Shown: in pieces, positions 21,350 through 32,279 of the stretch
How positions within the stretch are numbered: the first letter of the stretch is position 1
Layout of the letters: each line of letters begins with the position of its first letter
NCBI GenBank assembly: GCA_009746045.1
Contig: RPFO01000175.1
Span: forward strand, 1,437,001 to 1,501,000
Source of the DNA: Mesostigma viride
Taxonomy: Eukaryota; Streptophyta; Mesostigmatophyceae; Mesostigmatales; Mesostigmataceae
Direction of reading: 5' to 3'
DNA length: 64,000 nt
Position numbers and translations under genes: made by a program
The notes under the pieces: generated by a model
Told to the model about the DNA's origin: nothing
The model's database searches: none
The model's input: the letters and a program-made list of their open reading frames with translations, nothing else

Positions 21350-24231
21350 CTATGGCCGCCCGTGTAAGGGGTCCATGAGCCCACGGAGCAGGGGGTACTG
21401 CCGCTCCGCCTTCTCCTCCAGCTTGGTGAGGGCATCTGCAGGGTTGTCCACACCAGGCACATGTTCAATGTGAGCTAGGTAGGACATCTCCTTGAGCAAC
21501 AAGTAGTCAAGGTCCCTGCTCCTGGCCAGCTGCCTGTGCACAAATTGCACCATGCCCATGCTATCAGTCCTCACCAGTGTGTGCAGCTGCAACCTACAGG
21601 AAGCCACTTGACATAGCTGGTAGAAGAGCTCCCTCAAGTAAAGAGCAGTATGCAGCCCTTCACAGATTGCCCTGCACTCAGCAATATCACTGCTGGGTGT
21701 AACCCTGTTCTGCAACCGACTGTACCAGGTAACAAGTGAGGTGTGATCTTGCTCCAGGGTAACTAATGCTGCTGCCCTGCCCCTGACCTCTGTGACTTTC
21801 CTATTGTCCATAGAACTGTCCACATAGAGCACCATGTCAAGGGGCTTGTACAAATCCACAGGACCCAGTATAAGAGGGGGAGACATCATGACAGCCTGCA
21901 CCACACTCTCAGCACCCACCTCAACTAGCTGGGAATCAGTAAGTCGACTCAAGACCAGCAAGTCAGGGGCACATATACTTGCAAGCCATGCCAGCATGCC
22001 CCTGATGGTAGCACACCTAGCCTGCGTGATGGGCTCCTGCAATGCATCAATAATCTGTTGTGGATAGTCCTTACCACCCTCCATCTTGATGAACCACGAG
22101 CCCTTGGCCTGGAACAACGTAGCCTGCATGCCACAGAAGACCATAGGCTCATTCTCCACCATGTGCTGTATCTTACCCAGCTCAAACCGCTTCTGGATCT
22201 TGGCCAAAACAGCCTCAACCCAGTCTGGTGGACCTATGAGATGCAGGTCATCACCATGCAGTGAGGCAAAGACAGGAAGGTCATTGTGGGACCCTTGGAA
22301 CAAACAGGGATCCACTGGAGACACAGAAAACCCACAAGTATTCTTCAAGAATTTCTCTAGGCTCTTCCTCCAGATGATGGGACTGGACCTGACACCTTCC
22401 AACCCTTTCAGAATTCTCAGGTACCTGGCCTTTATCTCTGCTCTCCATACAGCAGGTACAGTCACAAAGAAAGGAGGGATATCTCTCCAAGTCTGCCTAG
22501 CCTGATCTTGGTCACCCTTGAGAAAAGCCCTCTTGAAATCAATCAGCACAGAGCTATAGGGCACACCCTTAACCAGAAAAGACAGAAATATACACAGCAG
22601 AATCCTCCACGTGTCATGCAGCATCCCTGGAGTATAGAGCTCCTCATCTAACAACTGGCCAGTGCCATGATACTCGGTTACAACTGGTCTGACATGTGGC
22701 ACCTGGACACCATCTACCTCCTTGAGCTTGAGGACAAACATCAATCTGAGCAGCTGGTGAACTTCTGGCAGCTCATCCACAGGTTCTGCACAGTTGGAAA
22801 CTATCCACTCATGCCCAGAAGCAACAAAGCCAAGAGTCCATGCCTTAGCCATCTTGGGGCTTTGCATCATCTCGACTAGCTGGCGCCAGGGAATAGGACT
22901 GTGAGCAGCTATCTGGTACCTGTTTACCCCTAACTGCCGTGGATCAAAGGTGGTTGGGATTATCAACAGGTCCTCAGCTATGGGCTCCTGACCTTGAGGA
23001 CCCTCAGCTGGCTGACTCTTAACAGCCTTCACCGCCACTGCAAGACCCTGGGAATAGTGATATCTTTCAAGGGGGAGGCTGCCCCTGCCTTCTAGTGCCA
23101 ACTCATCAGAGGTCAAAGTAACCCCTGGCATGCACAAGAAGTTCTGCCCCAGAATGGCAGGCCCCTGATAGCCCTCTACCACACAGAACGTGGTGGGCAC
23201 CCCTAAGATAGGCACACTCACTTCCCCAAGGATCTTCATGGACACCTTTCCTGAGAAATCAGACACAGCAAGGCAACTGGGATGGGACATCTGTAAGCCT
23301 ACAGCATCCTCTTCCCTGATGACAGACACCTGTGAGTTGGTATCTACCTCCATTGTAGCTGCCCAGCACGACCCCCACCCCGTGAGCTTGGATACCTTGG
23401 GATCATGTTTGCTGCGCATGAGTGCTCGGATGACGTCCGCCATGAGAGGCCCCCGGGCCTTAGGTGGCTGCCCCGTCCCCTCTGGCCTTGCGGCAGTTGC
23501 TTCAGCAGCCTCCTCCTGCTCGTCATCTTCCAGCAGGGACAGACCATCATCCACTACCAGAGGATTGTTAGCTGCTGCTGCCTGGCTCTGGCCTGGCTCC
23601 TCAACCCAGCTGGGAGGGCCTGGCCCGTCTGCAGGCCAGATTGCATGTGGCCTTCTCTCCTTGACATGAGCCCAGGACAACCTGTACACGTGCCTTGGAT
23701 CCTTTTCCAAAGCCACCAGGCAAGATCTGTTAGCTTCTTCCACACGAGTGACAACCCCATCCTGCCACTTCCCCCTCTTGCCTGGAATAGATGGTTCCTT
23801 CCACATCCTGACCTTCAGCCCCACCTGAGGCCTCAGCACATTCCAGTTCTTGTCCTTACGTCTCAGCTGGGCAAACACTCTGTCTGCCTTCCTAAGACTT
23901 GCCTGCACCACGTTCTCAGGTAGTAAGCTATACTGCAGGGCCAGGGGAGAGACAGCCACACCATCAAAGTAATAGTTAACCCTGTGGTTCAGCTGCTCTT
24001 CTATCCCCTTACACCAGGCTGCCCTCTCTAAGGCAGATGCCACAAGTGGCACTGACTCTGCTGCTAGCACCACTGTCTTCACCTCACGTATGGATCTCTC
24101 TACAGCCCCTTGCTGCCCATGACTCTCTCTGGGGCCGAACTACTACCAGCTTACAAGGCAGCTGGTCTTGATGCTTGAGCAAACAGTCAAACTGCAAGTC
24201 TGCCTGCACACTCTTGCACACCCCAAAGCCT
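21350..24231 (-). pseudogene. Beta Copia pol, 5'-truncated (IN - PR-like - RT - RNase H)
   Basis: A 910-residue open frame covers 21350-24082; frame-shifted integrase sequence (GFGVCKSVQADLQFD, then CKLVVV) continues to about 24231. Domain order from the N-terminus: integrase end (VAVSPLALQYSLL, then PQVGLKVRMWKEPS, an SH3-like C-terminal part), a retropepsin-like domain (MEVDTNSQVSVI ... FCVVEGYQGPAILGQNFL), Copia RT (DFKRAFLKGD, ASLHGDDLHLIG) and RNase H (YVDSSMDN to NPADALTKLEE). The protease-like domain lies after the integrase, unlike known Copia elements. The active site reads DTN rather than DTG, and the RT box HGDD rather than YxDD. Very close to the pol at 28688-32274. Confidence 0.88.
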
Positions 24232-24232
24232 C

Positions 24233-25170
24233 AGTGAGACTGGTGCAGGGAGAAACTACATCTCTACTTCTCTGGTGCAGGAGCTGCAATTGCCAGTCCT
24301 TCCTCACCCTGTACCTGTCAGGGTCCAATATTCTGATGGTAGGCAGAGTAACTCACCAGGCTATGTGCACTTGATGTTTCAGGTGTGCCCATCCCAAACC
24401 CTGTCAATCACTGCAGACGTTATTCCACTCACTGCTGCTGATGTGATTCTGGGGATGCCATGCTTGGAGTACGCTAATCCTGTCATTTTGTGGGCTGAGA
24501 AGGTGGTGCAGTTTCAGGATGGGTCGGTGTGGGACGCGACTACGGTGGTAAAGGGGGGAGAAAGACCAGCCACAGTGTGCTGTTCTACCAATGAGGCTGT
24601 CAAGGATGGGAGAGGGGTTGCAGGTGCTCCAGAGAGGGCCCAGGGGCCTACCAGGGAGGAGAAACGTGCAGCTCTGCTTAAACATGTGTGGTCTGCCAAG
24701 CACACCCTGTCTTATTTAGCCACTTATCCAGTGGACCACGTCTTCCTTCTGCATCTGATTCCCAACTCACCCTCTGATGAGACCCAGGGCCACACGGTGA
24801 ATGCAGTGAACCCAGCACCAGCCGTCACAGAGGAAGAGCAGAAGCTACATGATGCCCTACTGGACAGGTTAATTGCTTCTATCTTTGAGGACAAAATGCC
24901 TCAGTATCCCCCTGAAGGCCCTATCACTCATGTCATCAAACTCATGGATGGTGCCAGGCCCCCTTTTGTGCCCATGTACAGGATGGGGCCAGCAGAGATG
25001 GCAGAACTGAAGGTCATCTTGACTGGATTGTTGGAGGCTGGGCTCATTCTCCCTGCTAACAGCCCTTTCAGCGCTGGATGCTTGTTGGTTCCCAAGCATG
25101 ATGGTGGATGGAGGTTGTGCATTGATTTGAGGGGCCTGAACAAGGTCACGGTGAAGTCCAAGTACCCTTT
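24233..25170 (+). pseudogene. Gypsy aspartic protease and RT N-terminus
   Basis: The frame begins SETGAGRNYIS, the retropepsin active-site region. The catalytic Asp position reads Glu, or Asp was lost at the junction with Copia sequence. It continues VQYSDGRQ, ITADVIPLTAADVILGMPCL (the hydrophobic-Gly motif of the protease). The RT begins with PPEGPITHVIKL, YRMGPAEMAELK, GLILPANSPFSAGCLLVPK, WRLCIDLRGLNKVTVKSKYP. The frame is then broken after KYP by the 1.8-kb insertion. Typical of plant gypsy pol. Confidence 0.9.
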
Positions 25171-25292
25171 CTATTCCCACTATTACCAATCCACCAACAT
25201 TTGATTAAAACAATAAGTGGGCAATTACAGAACCCATGAGTGAGCCTGCCACGCTGCACCCATTTCATGATTGATTGTAGTTCTCGTTACCC
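25171..25292 (-). repeat. Split repeat A, copy 1
   Basis: 122 bp, starts CTATTCCCACTATTACC and ends CTCGTTACCC. Identical to 25585-25706. Confidence 0.95.
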
Positions 25293-25327
25293 TAGAAACA
25301 AACACAAGAAGAGGGAGGGGGGGCGGG

Positions 25328-25584
25328 ACAAGAAAAAGAGACCTAGAACATCGTGCAATTGGCACTTTAGGGCGGCGTAGCCCGGGCTCGCCTCATGAGC
25401 CGTCAGCAACAGTAACTTAATTGCTACTTAACTTAACGAACTAGAAATGGCCATACAAAACTGGCCAACTAATTCTAACTCATGGAACCGGTCCAGCCCA
25501 AGGCCCACCGTCCCGTAGTACCACTCACATAGCGGCGTTCATTCTCATCTGTTATAAAGAAACTACGTTCAGAGAACACCGATT
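25328..25584 (-). repeat. Split repeat B, copy 1
   Basis: 257 bp, starts ACAAGAAAAAGAGACC and ends GAACACCGATT. Identical to 26708-26964. It abuts repeat A copy 2 directly. Confidence 0.95.
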
Positions 25585-25706
25585 CTATTCCCACTATTAC
25601 CAATCCACCAACATTTGATTAAAACAATAAGTGGGCAATTACAGAACCCATGAGTGAGCCTGCCACGCTGCACCCATTTCATGATTGATTGTAGTTCTCG
25701 TTACCC
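25585..25706 (-). repeat. Split repeat A, copy 2
   Basis: Identical to 25171-25292. After its end the sequence is unique up to 26707. Confidence 0.95.
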
Positions 25707-26666
25707 AACCCCCCTTTCCTGGTGCTTTATCTCCAAAGCTCCGCCAACCACTTTCGCTCAGTGGCTCTCGAGGCTGCCCTGCCGCAACGGTCACGACCAT
25801 TACAATCGCCGGCGGCTGTAGCGAGCCTCATGCACGATAACCCTTCGCAGGGCCCCCCCCAGCCTTCCACCCTCGGCCAGTAAAAGAGGGTGTTGAATGT
25901 GCACGCAAAGACAAGGAAGAAGACGCCTCGTTTAACGACCACGGACCTCCCTCAAAGGCCAGTGCCGCCCTAACGTGACGACAACTTGTAGGACGTCACC
26001 CGATGCCACCATATCTCGATTACTGTCAACGTTGTCACCTGGGGGAGTAACTTTCCATATTTCAGGTTTTAGTTGATGAGCAGGCTCTCATCACACACCC
26101 CAGCGGCCGATAAAGCGCAAGCGCAACTGGGCCGGCCAAAATATTTGGTCCTGCCCGGCCCAGGTCCGTCTGTTAAACTGGCCCCTTAAGTCTCGGTCTG
26201 AATCGAAATATTGCATAATTCCGGAATTCGTCCCCACCACATTCCCGAGACCTCACGCACCCATAAGAGCGGATGCTGGTAAATATTTTTCTACTTACGC
26301 GAGGGCCGACAGACTTGTCGTCCATCACAATGCCCACTGAAAGTAACCCGACCACCCTTCCTTCGGCAGTCAGTAGTCAGGAACTGCAACCCTGCTGCGA
26401 CATTCCGCAGCAAAGCGGTAGGCACTGCAGCGTGGCACGGAAATCTTACTCATGGTTTCAGAGTTCCGTACAGGTGCCACGCGCAGGCAAACGCGAAGTA
26501 TTTTATAGTCTCTCGTCGGCCAAGAACCCAGCTGCGGGGAGAAAACCGACGAGGGTAATTAATTTCTTTTTCACAGTCACGTGACTGTTCAAGCTATGTC
26601 AGTCACGCGCCATCTCTAATCGGCCACCGCCAGCCAAAAGGCTGACGCGATTAGGGCAGCATTAAA

Positions 26667-26715
26667 TTTCTTGTAATCCGCCATACCCATACCCCATACA
26701 TCCGATTACAAGAAA
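26667..26715. repeat. Hairpin at the internal edge of repeat B copy 2
   Basis: TTTCTTGTAATC (26667-26678) pairs with GATTACAAGAAA (26704-26715) around a 25-base loop; the right arm overlaps the first bases of repeat B. A second 8-bp stem, CTCGTCGG/CCGACGAG, lies at 26512-26553. Confidence 0.75.
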
Positions 26716-26964
26716 AAGAGACCTAGAACATCGTGCAATTGGCACTTTAGGGCGGCGTAGCCCGGGCTCGCCTCATGAGCCGTCAGCAACAGTAACTTAA
26801 TTGCTACTTAACTTAACGAACTAGAAATGGCCATACAAAACTGGCCAACTAATTCTAACTCATGGAACCGGTCCAGCCCAAGGCCCACCGTCCCGTAGTA
26901 CCACTCACATAGCGGCGTTCATTCTCATCTGTTATAAAGAAACTACGTTCAGAGAACACCGATT
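26708..26964 (-). repeat. Split repeat B, copy 2
   Basis: Identical to 25328-25584. Its end GATT is followed directly by gypsy RT sequence GCCCAGG. Confidence 0.95.
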
Positions 26965-27090
26965 GCCCAGGATTGATGAGTTGCTGGAGAGGACAGCTGG
27001 AGCATCTTACTTCAGTTCACCAAGTTTGACCTCAGGCACGCCTTCTGGCAGATCAGGGTAGCCACAGAGGACATTCCCAAGACGGCATTC
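26965..27090 (+). pseudogene. Gypsy RT middle piece
   Basis: Reads PRIDELLERTAGASYFS, then after a one-base shift KFDLRHAFWQIRVATEDIPKTAF, covering RT motif A. It ends at the CATTC target duplication of the Copia insertion. Confidence 0.88.
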
Positions 27091-27750
27091 ATTTGCGCAG
27101 CAACTCGTCAGCAGAGCTTGTGAGCTCTTGGTCCTTGCCGAATGCCGGCTGGAATGACCCTAGGCTGCTGGCTAGCAACCTTTATCCTCACACCAGGCCT
27201 ACGACCCTCGATAGGCTCGCCACTCGTCGTGACGACCAAGGTTCGTGTGCGAAGATGCTCGTTGCCTCGTTGAGCCTCGAGCTATATGCAACCTCGTTCC
27301 ATCCTTGTTCCTCGGTCATGAGCAACGCTGGGCAACGCTACATTGCCAGAGCCTCGTATCGCTGCCCTGCATCCTCGTTGCAGGCAGCATACAGGAATCT
27401 CTGGCTATCCTGTGTCTAGGACAGCACAGGACCTGCCACAGTCCTGCATGGACTTACATCCTTGCAGACCTGCTGGCTGGCTACTGGCTTCTACTAGCCA
27501 CAGTACCGTTGAGCCCTCAGTACACTGTGTCCCAGTCACGTGAGAGTCAGGCTAAGCCTGTGCAGGCACGGCCTGCCACGTGTCCTGTCCACTATGCCCT
27601 GAGTGTGCACCGCCCTCGCCCACCGGTCGGCAGTACTTCGGGACTTGATAACTTTCTAGTCCCTTGTCTGTTCTAGGCGGTTGACACGGCGTTGGAAAGG
27701 TCTCCTCAACCTGCATCCATCTAGCACATTGGTGCCCCAATATGCTAACT
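27091..27750 (-). repeat. 3' LTR of the beta Copia element
   Basis: 660 bp; plus strand ATTTGCGCAG..ATGCTAACT, so in element orientation AGTTAGCA..CGCAAAT. Relative to the 5' LTR it has a 7-base insertion near 27140 and scattered substitutions. Confidence 0.92.
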
Positions 27751-28687
27751 CCAACCCTTTCTTGTTTTGGAGCTTGGACCAGCCTGAGAACCTATCAGCC
27801 ACTGTCCCCACAAGCCTTCAGACATCTGATCCCTCCCAGAGACCAGACCTGCCTTTTCTTTTGGAACCTGAGGTGCCTCCAAATATTAGCTAGGCCTGCT
27901 CATTGGTTCAAAGGTTGCCCTCTGACCCACATGACATCCCAACCCTTTCTTTGGGAACCTGGTGTAGATTAAAGTTAGGTCTTCACTTAGTCAGAGGAGT
28001 TTGGATAGAGGAGTCCATGAACGTACTATTGTGAGTTCCTGGTCATCCAGTTATCACAGGCGCCCGTTCATATGGCGCCCGCCACGGAGCCTCCTTTATC
28101 TTTTAAATCCTTCCAAAGACTGAGAGAGCCCTGACAAATGTTAGCCAACACATGGGGAGCCCATGTCCTCACTGAGGGATAAACTCAGGATTCATACATG
28201 CCAGGCTGAGGTCAGCTGGGGAATCGAACCCCACCCCATATCCTCCAGGTTTGGATCAGCTCCTGGAACTGAGCATCACAAACAACAAGACATGACAATA
28301 ACAAGATTATGTTTTATTATAAAGGAGTATAACCCATAGTGAGGCCCCTGGCAACCACGTCCAACATGGTCACACAACCAGGGATTTTATTAGCATGCAA
28401 CAGGTTGGTTACAGAGAATATATACAAATGTACAGCAACCTGTTAGAGCCAACACTTGGGCTGCCCTTGCAGGGTCCATTCCATGAAGACCCAAGGCCCA
28501 TTACAAAGTCCTTAAGACTCTTCTGCAGCTCCATGACAGAGCCAGGCGAAATTCTCAGCCAGGGGAGTGACTCCACCCTGACCCCTGTCCAGCAGAGTGT
28601 GTCTGAACTCTGAAGGACCTGCTGTCAGCCACCACGTGGCTGCCCAGCCCACTGGGATGCCTCCCACCTAGAGCAAGGCTGTTTGGT
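27751..28687 (-). other. Beta Copia 3' noncoding region
   Basis: 937 bases between the pol stop and the 3' LTR without a coding frame. The polypurine tract (plus strand CCAACCCTTTCTTGTTTTGG) abuts the LTR. The T-arm-like hairpin at 28217-28233 reads TGGGG-TTCGATT-CCCCA on the minus strand, a perfect 5-bp stem and 7-base loop with the GGTTCGATTCC B-box sequence. Paired GGCGCCCG motifs lie at 28059 and 28074. Confidence 0.75.
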
Positions 28688-31600
28688 CTACTCTGGCCCT
28701 CCCCCCTTGGAGGCCATGAGCCCACGAAGCAAAGGGTATTGCAGCTCAGCCTTCTCCTCCAGCTTGGTGAGAGCATCTGCAGGGTTGTCCACGCCAGCCA
28801 CATGTTCAATGTTAGCTAAGCAAGACATTTCCTTGAGCAACAAATAATCAAGGTCCCTGCTCCTGGCCAGCTGCCTGTGCACAAACTGCACCATGCCCAT
28901 GCTGTCAGTTCTTACCAGTGTGTGCATCTGCAACCGACAGGAAGCCACTTGACATAGCTGGTAAAATAGCTCCCTCAAGTAAAGAGCAGTATGAAGCCCT
29001 TCACAGATTGCCCTGCACTCAGCAATGTCACTGCTGGGAGTTACCCTGTTTGCAACCGACTGTACCAGCAGACCAGAGAGGACTGTTCCTGCACCAGGGA
29101 TATTAATGCTGCTGCACGGCCCCTGACCTCTGTGACCTTCCTACTATCCATAGAACTGTCCACATAGAGCATCATGTCAAAAGGCCTGTACAAATCCAAA
29201 GGACCCAGCATGAGAGGGGGAGACATGCGAACAGCCTCTACCACTCTCTCAGCACCCACCTCAACCAGTTGGGAATCGGTCAACCGACTCAGTACCAACA
29301 GGTCAGGAGCACAAATGCTGGCCAGCCATGCCAACATACCTCGTATTGTTGCACATCTGGCCTGGGTGATGGGCTCCTGCAAGGCATCTATGATCTGCTG
29401 AGGATAATCCTTACCACCCTCCAGCTGGATGGACCATGTACCCTGCTGATGGACCAAGGTCGCCTGCATTCCACAAAACACCATGGGCTCATTCTCAACC
29501 ATGTACTGGATCTTACCCAGTTCAAACCGTTTCTGGATCCTGGCCAGAGTCAACTCTTGCCAAGTGGGATGGCCCAGGAGATGCAGATCATCACCATGCA
29601 GGGAGGCAAACGCTGGCAGCCCCTCATAGCTACCCTGAAACAGACAAGGATCAACTGGAGAGACTGAGAGACCACAGACAGACCTGAGGTACTTCTCCAA
29701 GCTCTTCCTCCAGATGATGGGACTCGATCTAAGGCCTTCCACGCCTTTGAGAATCCTCAAATACCTCGTCTTCAGCTCTGCCCTCCACACTGCAGGCACC
29801 TTAACAAAGAAAGGGGGTATTGTGCGCCAAGTATCCTGTGCTTCCTGCTGATCACCCTTAAGAAAAGCCCTCTTGAAATCTACCAACACAGAGCTATAGG
29901 GTATCCCCTTCTGCAGAAAAGACAAGTAAATGCACAACAAAATCCTCCATGTATCATGCAGCATCCCTGGTGTGTAAAGCTCCTCATCTGCTAACTGTCC
30001 AGTGCCATGGTACTCAGTCACAACTGGTCTAACATGTGGCACCTGCACGCCATCTACCTCCTTGAGCTTGAGGACAAACATCAACCTGAGCAGCTGGTGA
30101 TCCTCAGGGAGGACATCCACAGGCTCTGCACAGTTGGCAACTATCCACTCATGCCCAGAAGCAACAAAGCCAAGAGTCCATGCCTTAGCCATCTTGGGGC
30201 TTTGCATCATCTCCACTAGCTTGCGCCAAGGTACAGGACTCGTTCCTGGGATCTGGTACCTCTGCACACCCAACTCACGTGGGTCAAACGTAGTAGGGAG
30301 GATCAGCAGGTCCCCAGCAATGGGCTCCTTTGTATCAGGACCCTCTGCCTCTAGACCCCTCACAGCCCTTACAGCCACACTAAGACCCTGGGAGTAGCGA
30401 TATCTCTGCAAGGGAAGGCGGCCCTGCCCTTCTAATGCTAGCTCCTCAGAGGATATCCTCACCCCTGGTAAGCACAAGAAGTTCTGACCTAGAATGGCAG
30501 GCCCCTGATACCCTTCAACCACACTGAACGTGGTGGGCACCCCCAGGATAGGCACACTCACTTCTCCCAAGATCTTCATGGACACATTCCCAGAGAAATC
30601 AGACACAGCTAGGCAGCTAGGGGATGACCACTGCAAGCCTGCAGCATCCTCTACCCTTAGAATGGACACCTGTGAGTTGGTATCCACTTCTAGTGCTGGT
30701 GCCCCACATGACCCCCATCCCGTGAGCTTAGATACCTTGGGATCACGCTTGCTGTTCTGCAGAGCTCGAATGATGTCCGCCATAAGCAGCCCCCTGGACT
30801 GTGGTGCAGCCCTGGCCACCTCTGGCCTTGTGACAGACGTCTCAGCAGACTCCTGCTCACCCTCATCCATCCAGGACAGACCATAATCCAAGCATGGTGG
30901 GTTAGCATCTGCTGCCTGGCTCTCATCCTGCTCATCTCCCTCCAAGGGAGGATCAGGGCCGTCTTCAGGCCAGATTGCAGTTGGCCTTCTCTCCTTGACG
31001 TGAGCCCAGGATAGCCTGTACACGTGCTTGGGATTACTCTCCAAAGCCACCAGACAAGAATGGTTAGCTTCTTCAACATGGGTTACCTGCCCATCTTGCC
31101 ACTTGCCACGCTTGCCTGGTAATGACGGTTCCTTCCACATCCTGACCCTCAGTCCCACCTGGGGCCTCAGCATTTTCCAACCCTTGTCCTTACGCCTCAA
31201 TCTGGAAAACACCCTGTCTGCCTTCTTCAGGCAGGCTGCCACCACGTCCTGTGATAGCATACCAAACTGCAATGCCAGGGGAGAGACTGCCACACCATCA
31301 TAGTAATAGGTTACCCTGTGGTTAAGCTGCTCCTCAATCCCCTTACACCAAGCTGCTTTCTCTAGAGCTGATGCCACAACAGGCACACTCCTAGCTGCTA
31401 GCACCACTGTTTTTACTTCACGTATAGATCTCTCTACAGCTCCCTGCTGCCCATGGCATTCCCTAGGGACCACTACCAACTTACAAGGAAGCTGGTCAGC
31501 CAGCTTGATCAAGCAGTCAAACTGCAAGTCAGCTTGCACCTTGGTGTACACCCCAAAGCCTGGCAACAAAGACTGGAGACCCATCAACAGCTGATGCTCC

Positions 31601-32274
31601 TGCATTCCAGGAAGAATGGTCAGCAACCTATATCTGCTAAACCTATCCACCCCCACCAACAGATACATGCCCCTGATGTGTTGGATGTCCACCTGGATAT
31701 CCCCCCGCTCTCTAGCAGGTTCTCTGGCATGGGACTGTGGGAGGCGAACAGCATTCTCCTGACAGACACAATTCTGAGCAGCTGCACTGCAGGCCTCTAG
31801 CAAAGGCTCCTTGCCAATCTTCCAAGCAAACATCTCTGCCTGCTTAGAGTGGCCAAAGATATGGTGTAGAGTGTTTCCAGCCTGAGCATAGCTCAACCCC
31901 CTGTCAGCCTGGCTGCACAGAGAGGAACGTGACAAAGACTGTGTGCTTGGGATAGCACGACCCACCTGCTGTTCTCTTGCTCCAGGGACCTCCTCCAAGG
32001 TAGCTCGGCTCCCAGAGCCAGCCCCGGTTCCCACAGAAGCTGCAGGTCCTTCCAGTCTGGCGGCTTGACTCCCAGAGTCAACCCCAACAACTGGAGACCC
32101 TGCACCTGCCACAGGCACAGGGAATTCCACTGCTGCAGCAGCGTTATTGCAATCATTGAGTGGAAGCACCTCATCATTCCCAACCCCTTGCTGCTGCACA
32201 AGAGGGACACCCCCATTACTATGTACAACTGTTCGTCCCACTAGGGGTGATTGACTATTTACAGGGGACAACAC
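28688..32274 (-). CDS. Beta Copia pol (IN - PR-like - RT - RNase H)
   Basis: A 1077-residue frame (29041-32274) continues into 28688-28978 after a one-base deletion at about 29050 (CTGTTTGC where the sister copy has CTGTTCTGC). From the N-terminus: about 130 low-complexity residues; integrase with LHHIFGH..CVC zinc region, DIQVDIQHIRG (first Asp), KVQADLQFD (second Asp) and HGQQGAVERSIREVK (Glu); an SH3-like part (VGLRVRMWKEPS); a retropepsin-like domain (LEVDTNSQVSIL ... YQGPAILGQNFL); RT (FKRAFLKGD, SLHGDDLHLLG); and RNase H ending NPADALTKLEEKAELQ. Pol is not in frame with gag. The upstream in-frame TGA at 32275-32277 and lack of an early ATG leave its translation start unclear; it may begin at a non-ATG codon or after readthrough. 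Confidence 0.85.
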
Positions 32275-32279
32275 TCAAG

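Larger units (their letters stand above)
17409..24231 (-). mobile_element. Two tandem truncated beta-family Copia elements
   Basis: The block reads (plus direction) 3' LTR, 3' noncoding, RNase H end, then again 3' LTR, 3' noncoding, RNase H, RT, protease-like, integrase. The first copy stops at 19690 inside the RNase H/RT border, exactly where the LTR of the second begins, consistent with the second inserting in the same orientation. The second copy stops at about 24231 in the integrase, fused to gypsy protease sequence. The missing 5' halves imply a later deletion that also took the gypsy gag. Confidence 0.85.
25171..26964 (-). mobile_element. Non-autonomous split-direct-repeat element (DIRS-order-like)
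   Basis: The insert has the plan A-35 bp-B-A-1 kb-B, with A = 122 bp (25171-25292, 25585-25706) and B = 257 bp (25328-25584, 26708-26964). Both A copies and both B copies are identical by eye. Read on the minus strand this is a1-internal-b1-a2-b2, the split direct repeat arrangement of PAT/Ngaro-type DIRS elements. Removing it restores the gypsy frame without any target duplication, as expected for a tyrosine-recombinase element. The 1-kb internal part has no credible protein, so it would depend on another element. An alternative is two head-to-tail Helitron-like copies inserted between T and T, one internally deleted. Confidence 0.7.

Noticed and set aside
25171-26964. Ordinary LTR retrotransposon or solo LTR
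   Set aside because: The repeats are split (A and B separated differently in the two copies), there is no target duplication, and the termini are not LTR-like.
31990-32110. VDSGSQ motif near the N-terminus of the beta pol, resembling a protease active site in the normal Copia position
   Set aside because: It lies in a low-complexity Ala/Gly/Ser stretch, lacks the downstream hydrophobic-Gly motif and is absent from the alpha pol. The protease-like domain after the integrase has both motifs.
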